A DNA stretch of 11,428 nucleotides from CAZWCX01 sp964632945 (GTDB lineage: Bacteria > Planctomycetota > MHYJ01 > WSZJ01 > CAZWCX01). Shown here piece by piece: positions 6,114 through 11,428 of the stretch. Where the stretch lies: NCBI GenBank assembly GCA_964632945.1, contig CAZWCX010000183.1:1-11428 (forward strand), in the 5' to 3' direction. The notes beneath the pieces are model-generated. The model did no database searches. It was not told the DNA's origin and saw only the letters and a program-made list of their open reading frames with translations. The first letter of the stretch is position 1. Every line of letters begins with the position of its first letter. A program made the position numbers and the translations under genes.

Positions 6114-7201
6114 GCGACGACTACCTCTGGGATCGCAGCGGACCGCCGGATCCGGTCGTCCGCGCGCTGGAGGAGCTGCTTTCCCCGCTGCGCCACGACG
6201 GTCGCGGGTTCGAGGTCGCGCGCACCGCGGAGCCCGGGATGAACCCCGGCGCCGGCGCGGGGCGCGACGGCGAGGCCGCCGGGACCGCCGCACCGCGGGA
6301 CCCGGATTTGCGGTCGACGGGGGAGGAGACGGATCCGCCATCGTTGCTCGCCCGGGCGTCTTCTCCCGCCCGTCGAATGGGTGGATTCCGATCCCGTTGG
6401 GGGCTGGCGGCCGCGGCCGCCGCCCTCGTCGCCGCCGCGGCTTGGCTCGACCTGGGTCCGGAAGCCCCTTCGCCCGACCAGATTCCCCTGCGGATTCGCG
6501 GTCGCGAAATCGGACTCTCCTCCGGCGAGTGGTTCATCGCGACCGAAAAGCACCGGGAGCTGGAACTGGGCGACGTCGGCAGACTGACGCTGTCGCCCGG
6601 ATCACGCCTGCAAGTCCGGCGCTTGGCCGAGGAACGTACCAACCTCTATCTCGCGCGCGGAGAAATGGAGGCGCTGGTGAGCGCGGACGCGCGGCCGCGC
6701 TTCTTCCAGGTGGCGACGCCCGCCACGACCTGCGTCGATCTCGGATGCCGCTACACCCTGACGGTCGACGACGCCGGCAACGCCGAGGTCGTCGTCCACA
6801 CGGGCCAGGTCGCATTCGAAAACGAGGGCCGCGAAGTGTACGTGCCCGCGGACGCCACCTGCCGGGCCGTGCGCGGCCGCGGCGCGGGAACCCCGCGATT
6901 TCTCGACACGCCCGACGGGCTGGCCGGCGCGATCGACCGCTTCGATGCCGCCGCCCCGTCGACGGGCGATCATCGCCTCGCGCTCGCGCTCGAGGTCCTC
7001 CGCCTCGTCGACGACAGCCGTCATACGCTCGCCGCCTGGCACTTCCTTCAGGATCGCGACCCCCGGGTCGTCTCGGCGGCGGAGCAGGCGCTCACGCGCG
7101 TCGCCGGGCGGCCGGAAGGACTCACCGCCACACCCGACGGACGACCGAACCCCGCCGATCGGGACGTGTGGAAGGACCATCTGACCCCGGCCTGGTGGTA
7201 G
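6110..7201 (+). CDS. Membrane-anchored FecR-domain anti-sigma factor
   Basis: The 363-residue product opens with a cytoplasmic segment (DDYLWDRSGPPDPVVRALEE) of the type seen in sigma-binding N-termini. A Pro/Gly-rich linker and one transmembrane helix (about residues 97-113, nearly all Ala/Leu) follow. Outside the membrane, residues about 127-255 form a FecR-like beta domain: GRLTLSPGSRLQVRRL, LARGEMEALV, FFQVATPATTC, VDLGCRYTLTVDD, VVVHTGQVAFE and VPADATC. Cys208, Cys213 and Cys251 are candidate disulfide partners, since this part should be periplasmic. The last 80 residues are helical, with LQDRDPRVVSAAEQALTRVAG resembling a HEAT unit. Overlap with the ECF sigma gene implies translational coupling and a cognate pair. 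No HxxxCxxC zinc anti-sigma motif is present. The signal sensed is unknown. Confidence 0.88.
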   Translation: MSDDYLWDRSGPPDPVVRALEELLSPLRHDGRGFEVARTAEPGMNPGAGAGRDGEAAGTAAPRDPDLRSTGEETDPPSLLARASSPARRMGGFRSRWGLAAAAAALVAAAAWLDLGPEAPSPDQIPLRIRGREIGLSSGEWFIATEKHRELELGDVGRLTLSPGSRLQVRRLAEERTNLYLARGEMEALVSADARPRFFQVATPATTCVDLGCRYTLTVDDAGNAEVVVHTGQVAFENEGREVYVPADATCRAVRGRGAGTPRFLDTPDGLAGAIDRFDAAAPSTGDHRLALALEVLRLVDDSRHTLAAWHFLQDRDPRVVSAAEQALTRVAGRPEGLTATPDGRPNPADRDVWKDHLTPAWW

Positions 7202-7241
7202 CGCGAACGGACCGGCGGACACCGCTCGCGGATTTGCACAC

Positions 7242-7265
7242 TCCGAATTCCCTTTCGGAATTTTT
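7242..7265 (+). terminator. Hairpin and T-tract after the sigma/anti-sigma genes
   Basis: TCCGAA (7242-7247) pairs with TTCGGA (7254-7259). Alternatively AATTCC (7246-7251) pairs with GGAATT (7257-7262). Either stem runs into TTTTT (7261-7265). It lies about 40 bases past the stop at 7201. The stem is short and only moderately GC-rich, so this is a weak-to-moderate intrinsic terminator candidate. It overlaps the possible promoter of the kinase gene and may instead be an operator. Confidence 0.5.
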
Positions 7266-7276
7266 CCGGGTATACT
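7248..7276 (+). promoter_or_regulatory. Candidate sigma-70 promoter for the sensor kinase
   Basis: TATACT at 7271-7276 is close to the -10 consensus. TTCCCT at 7248-7253, exactly 17 bp upstream, is a poor -35 (three of six matches). The start point would be near 7283, leaving a leader of about 38 bases that includes GAGAGGAG (7307-7314), six bases before the ATG. Confidence 0.45.
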
Positions 7277-7320
7277 CCCGGTCACGTCTTCCCCTTGACC
7301 CCTCGGGAGAGGAGTTCGGG

Positions 7321-9378
7321 ATGGAACCTGCCGTCCGCGACCCGCGTGAGTGCGAGCCGCCCTTCCGCCCCCTGATCGACTCCGCCCCCGTCGGGCTCCT
7401 GCTGGCCGATCGCGAGGGCCGCTGCGTCTACGTCAATCAGCAATGGTGCGCCCTGGCCGGGATCCCGCCCCAGGACGCGCTGGGCTCGGGCTGGCTCCGT
7501 GTCCTCCACCCCGAGGATCGACCGGCCATGGACCGCCGCTGGGAAGCCTGCGCTCGCGGCCGGCAGCAGGAAACCTTCGTCTTTCGCTGGGTTCTCCCGT
7601 CCGGGTCGGTCCTTCGGGTGAGCGGTTCGGTCGCCCTGGTGAACGGACCGGTGGGGGAGGTCCTGGGCATCGTTGCCGCGTTCGTCGGACTCCCGGCGGC
7701 GGCGCAGAGCGAGCCGGACACCGGTCGGCGGGCGCGAGAGATCGCCAGCCGCCGCAAGCTGCTGCTCGAGTTGACCCGCATCGAGCCCGCCGGACTGGAC
7801 GCCGCCCTCCGGCGAATCCTGGAGGCGGGACTGCGCGCCCTCTCGGTCGAGCGGATCGCCGTGTGGCTCTATTCCACCGACCGCTCGGAACTCGTCTGCG
7901 TCGAACAGGTCGCCCGCCGGCCCGCGGCCTGCGAACGCGGCAACCGATTTCGACTCACCGACTGCCCGAAGTACGTGAGCGCCTTGCGGGAGAGCCGCGT
8001 ACTTGCGGTTCGGGAAGCCCGCCTCGATCCTCGCACGAGCGAGTTTTGCGAGTCCTACCTCGTGCCGCGCGGCGTGATCTCGAGGATGGACGTCCCCGTC
8101 TGCCGGCAGGGCCGGGTGGTCGGGATTCTCAGCCACGAGGAGACCGGGCCCGACCTGCGGGACTGGAGCCCGGATGACCGGGACCTGGCGCTTTCCCTGG
8201 CCGATTCCGTGGCGACCGCGCTCGATGCAGACGAGCGCCGGCGCGACCTGGAGACCCTCGCACAGTCGGAAAAGCAGCTGCGGTGCCTGGTCCAGGATTC
8301 TCGCGATGCAATCTTCAACCTGCGTCCGGACGGCACCCTGGAGTCGGTGAATCCGGCCTTCGAACACACGACCGGCTGGTCGCGCGCCGAATGGCTGGGC
8401 CGATCGTTCACGCCCCTCGTGCATCCCGATGATGTCGACCTCGCCTTGCGCCGCCTGCGCCTGGCCATGGGCGGCGTGACCACCCCCATGTTCGAGATTC
8501 GCCTGCGCGCGCGCGAGGGGGGCTGGGTCGTCGCCGAGTTCGTCGCCATCCCGCAGATGGAGGGCGGACAGGTCCACGGAGTCTGGGGGATCGCGCACGA
8601 CATTACCGAGCGACGATTGGCGGAAGATGAGATCCGCCGACGAAACGCGTTTCTCGAGCGCAGGGTGACCGAACGGACGGCCGATCTCGAGGCCTTGAAT
8701 CGGGAGCTGGAAGTGCTGGGGGAGACGCTCGTGCGAGAGTTGCAGGCTCCCGTTCGGGAGATCGTGGCGGCCGCGGTCACGACGACGGAGGAATCTCCGA
8801 CCTCCGTCGTGGAGCCCCACCCGTGCATCCTGCAGGAGATCGGCACGCGGGCGTCCCGGGCGAGTGCGCGCATCGACGATCTCCTGCGTTTGTCGCAGGT
8901 GGTCCGGCAACCCCTGCTCGTGGCCGAGGTCGACATGACGGTGTTGGCGGAGGAAGCGGCTGCGGACGTCCTGCCCGCGGCAGACGGGCGGCGCGTCAAT
9001 TTACGCGTTCACCCCTTGCCGCGGGCCCGAGGGGATGCGGGGCTCCTGCGCGAAGTCTTCCGGCACCTGCTCGACAACGCGGTGAAGTTCACGCGCGCAC
9101 AGCCGAATCCGGTGATCGACGTGCGCGGAGATCTTCGTCGCGACGAACTGCACTTTCGCGTGACGGACAACGGCGTCGGGTTCGACATGAGCTGCACCGG
9201 AAGCCTGTTTGGGGTCTTCCGGCGGCTCCACGCGGATCAAGGATTCGAAGGCGCGGGCATCGGGCTGGCCCTGGTCCAGCGAATCGTCCGCCGCCACGGG
9301 GGAACGGCCTGGGCGGAAGGAAAGGTCGACGGCGGCGCCACCTTCTGGTTTTCGCTACCTTCGCGCGGGATGCCCTGA
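7321..9378 (+). CDS. Soluble PAS-GAF-PAS sensor histidine kinase lacking the phospho-acceptor His
   Basis: This 685-residue protein has no transmembrane segment. Domains in order: PAS (about 14-125; LIDSAPVGLLLAD, YVNQQWCALAGI, VLHPEDR); GAF (about 145-300; LRALSVERIAVWLYS, CPKYVSALRESRV, RMDVPV, VVGILSHEETGP); a second PAS with PAC (about 321-440; DAIFNLRPDGTLESVNPAFE, GIAHDITERRLAEDE); coiled coil (about 440-465); degenerate DHp (about 462-540, ending RIDDLLRLSQV); HATPase_c (about 565-682). The ATP site looks intact: Asn586 in HLLDNAVKF, D616-NGVG, and GAGIGLAL from 644. At the expected SHDLRAP box the sequence reads VRELQAP, so Arg472 replaces the histidine; no nearby His fits. It may act as a pseudokinase or allosteric partner, or phosphorylate elsewhere. 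ATG 7321 is set by GAGAGGAG six bases upstream. No response regulator is adjacent. Confidence 0.9.
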   Translation: MEPAVRDPRECEPPFRPLIDSAPVGLLLADREGRCVYVNQQWCALAGIPPQDALGSGWLRVLHPEDRPAMDRRWEACARGRQQETFVFRWVLPSGSVLRVSGSVALVNGPVGEVLGIVAAFVGLPAAAQSEPDTGRRAREIASRRKLLLELTRIEPAGLDAALRRILEAGLRALSVERIAVWLYSTDRSELVCVEQVARRPAACERGNRFRLTDCPKYVSALRESRVLAVREARLDPRTSEFCESYLVPRGVISRMDVPVCRQGRVVGILSHEETGPDLRDWSPDDRDLALSLADSVATALDADERRRDLETLAQSEKQLRCLVQDSRDAIFNLRPDGTLESVNPAFEHTTGWSRAEWLGRSFTPLVHPDDVDLALRRLRLAMGGVTTPMFEIRLRAREGGWVVAEFVAIPQMEGGQVHGVWGIAHDITERRLAEDEIRRRNAFLERRVTERTADLEALNRELEVLGETLVRELQAPVREIVAAAVTTTEESPTSVVEPHPCILQEIGTRASRASARIDDLLRLSQVVRQPLLVAEVDMTVLAEEAAADVLPAADGRRVNLRVHPLPRARGDAGLLREVFRHLLDNAVKFTRAQPNPVIDVRGDLRRDELHFRVTDNGVGFDMSCTGSLFGVFRRLHADQGFEGAGIGLALVQRIVRRHGGTAWAEGKVDGGATFWFSLPSRGMP

Positions 9379-9800
9379 CCCCCGTGCGGTCCCGCCCCGG
9401 CCGACCCCGTGGGCCCCGCCACGGATTCCGCGGTGCCCGGTACCCGCCGCCACCGCTCGCCCGCCACGCGGATCGGTTCCAAACCCGCCCCGTTCCCGAC
9501 AGCGCATGCGGACGCTCCTACGGGGTATTCCGGCACGGAAGTCGGCCTGCCCATCCCCGCCCACAAGAGGTCGATCGATGCCCAAGGCGGGTCCTCGACG
9601 AATCGTGAGAAGCCTCACTCCCGCCCGCGTGGAATCGATCCCGATCGGGCGGCCGCCGTCGTGACGGGTCGGACTTCACTTCCGCCCGACCCCCTTCCAT
9701 CCGCGTCCGCCCTGCACGTCCTTGGGCGGAGTTCTTCCTCCGATCGCACCCCGCGCTCCGGCCTGGATGGGGCAATTCTCCACAGTGTCCGCCAACCGAA
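9379..9800. other. Non-coding stretch without a supported gene
   Basis: Open frames exist on both strands here, for example 9409-9840 (+) and 9518-9775 (-). Their translations are Arg/Pro/Ser-rich, lack ribosome binding sites and have no recognisable domain. Apart from the stem-loop at 9407-9424, I see nothing that I can support before base composition shifts toward A/T at about 9780. Confidence 0.5.
9407..9424 (+). terminator. Perfect 6-bp stem-loop after the kinase gene
   Basis: CCGTGG (9407-9412) and CCACGG (9419-9424) form a perfect stem around GCCCCG, 28 bases after the kinase stop. There is no T-tract, so it would be at most a transcript-end or pause structure. Confidence 0.3.
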
Positions 9801-9827
9801 CACTTTCAGGATATTGGATGATCAGGA

Positions 9828-9836
9828 TGTTACAAT
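9828..9836 (+). promoter_or_regulatory. Candidate extended -10 promoter in the AT-richer island
   Basis: TGTTACAAT fits the extended -10 form TGnTAnAAT, with the hexamer at 9831-9836. No convincing -35 is placed at 17 bp, which an extended -10 can tolerate. The start would be near 9843, about 220 bases before the protease GTG, giving a long leader that crosses the sigma-54 site. Confidence 0.4.
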
Positions 9837-9850
9837 TTGAAACCTCCGCT

Positions 9851-9865
9851 TCCTCCGCGGGAGGA
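9851..9865. repeat. Inverted repeat TCCTCC-GCG-GGAGGA
   Basis: A perfect 6-bp dyad around GCG lies between the extended -10 candidate and the sigma-54 promoter. It is followed by no T-tract, so an operator or leader stem-loop is more likely than a terminator. The core resembles the palindrome at 2243-2254, though that may simply reflect base composition. Confidence 0.4.
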
Positions 9866-9929
9866 GCCACTTGATTCGTGAATAAAGTACGATACCACAA
9901 CGTTTTGAAACTCGATATCATCGTATTCG

Positions 9930-9946
9930 TTGGCATGCCCTTTGCG
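9930..9946 (+). promoter_or_regulatory. Sigma-54 (-24/-12) promoter upstream of the subtilase gene
   Basis: TTGGCATGCCCTTTGCG matches the sigma-54 consensus YTGGCACG-N4-TTGCW. The GG (9932-9933) and GC (9944-9945) dinucleotides are at the required 12-base spacing, and only one or two other positions deviate. Transcription would start near 9957, about 107 bases before the GTG at 10064. The upstream 100 bases are AT-rich and contain a TACGAT/ATCGTA dyad (9888-9893, 9920-9925), which might be part of an enhancer site but is short. An enhancer-binding activator would be required; none is encoded in this window. Confidence 0.6.
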
Positions 9947-10063
9947 ATAGTGCGGTCGACGTTGCGCAGAGGGGGGGGACCCCCGAATAAGTCACCCCAG
10001 GCGCGCCCCGGAATGCCGGTCGGGAGCGCGACCACCCAGGACGGACGATCTCGGGAGGACTCA

Positions 10064-11428
10064 GTGACCAACCGTCAGCATGGAAGCGGGATCTGGATTC
10101 GGTGCGGCTTGGCCCTGTTCGGCCTGCTTTCGGCCGGGCTGTTGTGGGTCGGGTTGCCGGACGGACGTCCCGAACGGGCGCCGCGCGTGACCGAAGCCCA
10201 GGTACGGGAGGCCGCGCAGGAGTCCCGGACGGTGAAGCTCTTCCATCAGCATGATGGGGGATCGCTCCACGCGCACGACCATGCCGAAGAGGATCTGGCC
10301 CGCGTGATGCCGGCCCGAGGCCGCGCCCTGGAGGTATCGCTCGGCGGCGGCGCGGTGAAATCGTTCTTCATTCTGGACGAGATCGTCCTGGGCATTCGGC
10401 CGGAAGCCGGCGATCGCGCGATCGAGAAGCTGCTGGCCCTGCACAACCTGTCGATTCTGCGGCGGGTACCGGCCCTCGGGGCGATCCTGGTGCGGCACCA
10501 GGGGGCGGGACGGATCGAACCGGTGATCCACCGGCTCGCCGAGGCGGCGGAGATCGCCTGGGCGGAGCCCAACTATGTGGCGACCGCGACCCAGTGCGAG
10601 CATTCCCCGTTCCTGACCGGCGACGATCCGGTGGAGCAGCACAATGACAAGATCTTCGCCCTCATCGGCCTGCCCGAGGCGCGCGTGATCACCCGCGGAT
10701 CGAGCGAGATCGTCGTGGCGGTCCTCGACTCGGGCGTGGATGCGGGACACGAAGACCTTTCCGGCTCGGTGCTTCCGGGCGTGGACCTGGTCAACGGCGA
10801 TGAGGATGCCGCGGATGACGCCGGGCACGGGACCGGGATTGCCGGACTGATCGCGGCGAAGGATCAGGCGGGGGTTGGAATTGCCGGAGTCGCGCCGGGA
10901 TGCCGGATCCTCCCGGTGAAGGTGGCCGATCGGGGCGGCAAGGCGAGCTTTGCCGACCTGGCCGCGGGGATCGTCTGGGCGACGGACCAGGGCGCTCGCG
11001 TTCTCAACATCAGCCTCGGTTCCCGCACGGGGTCCGAGGTGTTGCGCAAGGCCGTCGAGTATGCGCTGGCGCACAAGGCGGTGGTGGTCGCGGCCGCGGG
11101 CAACGACAGCACCAACCAGGTCCACTATCCCGCCGCCTACGATGGCGTGATCGCCGTGGGTGCGCTTTCCCCGGACGGGACGGTCAGCGCAGTGACGAAC
11201 CTTTCGCCGCGCATCGACGTGGCCGCGCCCGGTGAACGGCTGATCAGCACACTTCCGGCCGGGTTCTATCGGCCGGTGAGCGGGACCTCGACCTCCGCGG
11301 CCATCGTCAGCGGCGCGGCGGCGTTGATGCTCTCGATCGCCCCGGACCTGGATGGTGCGGCGGTGCGGCAGGCCCTGATCGCCTCCAGCCGCCCGATCGA
11401 AGCCCTGGCGCCGGTGTCGCATCTCGTC
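10064..11428 (+). CDS. Subtilisin-family (S8) serine protease precursor, partial at the 3' end
   Basis: The first 455 residues are present and the frame is open at the window edge. The GTG start at 10064 is chosen because GGGAGGA (10053-10059) lies just upstream and an N-terminal hydrophobic segment (LALFGLLSAGLLWVGL, about residues 16-32) follows, acting as signal peptide or anchor. Residues 61-73 are His-rich (His61, 63, 69, 71, 73). A propeptide-like domain (about 95-185; FFILDEIVLGIRP through EIAWAEPNYVA) resembles the fervidolysin/I9-type inhibitor prodomain. The catalytic domain shows Asp222 (VLDSGVD), His255 (GHGTGIAG), oxyanion Asn347 (AAAGND) and Ser409 (GTSTSAA), so the triad is complete. 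The usual Pro after the Ser motif is replaced (SAAIVSG), a variant known in the family. It should be exported and self-processed. The probable sigma-54 promoter and the long leader suggest regulated expression. C-terminal domains beyond the window cannot be judged. Confidence 0.92.
   Translation, partial: MTNRQHGSGIWIRCGLALFGLLSAGLLWVGLPDGRPERAPRVTEAQVREAAQESRTVKLFHQHDGGSLHAHDHAEEDLARVMPARGRALEVSLGGGAVKSFFILDEIVLGIRPEAGDRAIEKLLALHNLSILRRVPALGAILVRHQGAGRIEPVIHRLAEAAEIAWAEPNYVATATQCEHSPFLTGDDPVEQHNDKIFALIGLPEARVITRGSSEIVVAVLDSGVDAGHEDLSGSVLPGVDLVNGDEDAADDAGHGTGIAGLIAAKDQAGVGIAGVAPGCRILPVKVADRGGKASFADLAAGIVWATDQGARVLNISLGSRTGSEVLRKAVEYALAHKAVVVAAAGNDSTNQVHYPAAYDGVIAVGALSPDGTVSAVTNLSPRIDVAAPGERLISTLPAGFYRPVSGTSTSAAIVSGAAALMLSIAPDLDGAAVRQALIASSRPIEALAPVSHLV

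Noticed and set aside
4533..6341. 602-codon open frame on the minus strand
   Set aside because: It crosses three well-supported + strand genes and is dominated by Arg/Pro/Ala with no motif.
7234..7276. TTGCAC (7234-7239) as the -35 for TATACT
   Set aside because: The spacer would be 31 bp, far from 17; TTCCCT at 7248 has the right spacing though a poor match.
6397..7320. N-terminal extension of the kinase frame
   Set aside because: It overlaps the FecR anti-sigma gene out of frame and is Arg-rich. The ATG at 7321 has an excellent ribosome binding site and starts just before the first PAS domain.
7282..8910. 542-codon open frame on the minus strand
   Set aside because: It is antisense to the PAS-GAF-PAS kinase and has no recognisable domain.
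9409..9840. 143-codon open frame before the protease
   Set aside because: No ribosome binding site and no domain; its end runs through the promoter-like AT-richer island.
9871..9896. TTGATT with GATACC as a sigma-70 promoter
   Set aside because: The spacer is only 14 bp and the -10 is poor; the sigma-54 and extended -10 elements are better supported.
10061..11422. 453-codon open frame on the minus strand
   Set aside because: It is antisense to the subtilase, which has every catalytic motif in the + frame; the minus translation is an Arg/Gly-rich shadow.

Overview
This is a very GC-rich bacterial window (roughly 70% by eye), apart from one AT-richer island at about 9780-9960. It is chromosomal in character. 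Five protein genes are complete on the + strand, one more + strand gene runs off the right edge, and a patch of decayed mobile-element sequence lies at the left. The anti-sigma N-terminus (a YLWDRSGPPDP-type opening), its FecR-like domain (VDLGC...YTL, VPA...C, GRGAGTP) and the VHEWGTFTS secreted protein recall Acidobacteriota and other environmental phyla such as Planctomycetota. This is an impression from family resemblance, not a proven assignment.

Left (1-1436): the 3' part of a REP-associated/IS200-like tyrosine transposase, broken by a one-base frameshift near 438-445. Facing it on the minus strand is a short helix-turn-helix segment like IS66 TnpA whose downstream half is unrecognisable. 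A perfect 12-bp inverted repeat (796-848) and a strong bulged hairpin (1292-1318) lie in the same relic zone.

Centre-left (1437-5545): a secreted M14-family zinc carboxypeptidase (MpaA-like); a protein with four regularly spaced MshEN/GspE-N type motifs joined by a long disordered linker to an eight-cysteine FYVE-like zinc-binding tail; and a 644-residue secreted protein of the uncharacterised VHEWGTFTS type.

Centre (5574-7201): an ECF sigma factor overlapping (ATGA) a membrane-anchored FecR-domain anti-sigma factor. The secreted VHEWGTFTS gene ends only 28 bases upstream, so the three may be co-transcribed. A terminator-like hairpin lies after the anti-sigma gene.

Centre-right (7321-9378): a soluble PAS-GAF-PAS sensor kinase with an intact ATPase domain, but with arginine where the phospho-accepting histidine should be. 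No response regulator is adjacent.

Right (9379-11428): a 685-base non-coding region containing an extended -10 element, a perfect stem-loop and a near-consensus sigma-54 (-24/-12) promoter. It leads into a GTG-started subtilisin-family protease that has a His-rich N-terminal segment and a complete Asp/His/Ser triad and is truncated by the window edge.

The genes do not form one obvious pathway. The common theme is envelope and extracellular proteolysis (M14 peptidase, subtilase, secreted VHEWGTFTS protein) beside signalling and regulatory parts (ECF sigma/anti-sigma, possible c-di-GMP-binding protein, atypical kinase, sigma-54 promoter). No tRNA, rRNA or CRISPR array was seen.
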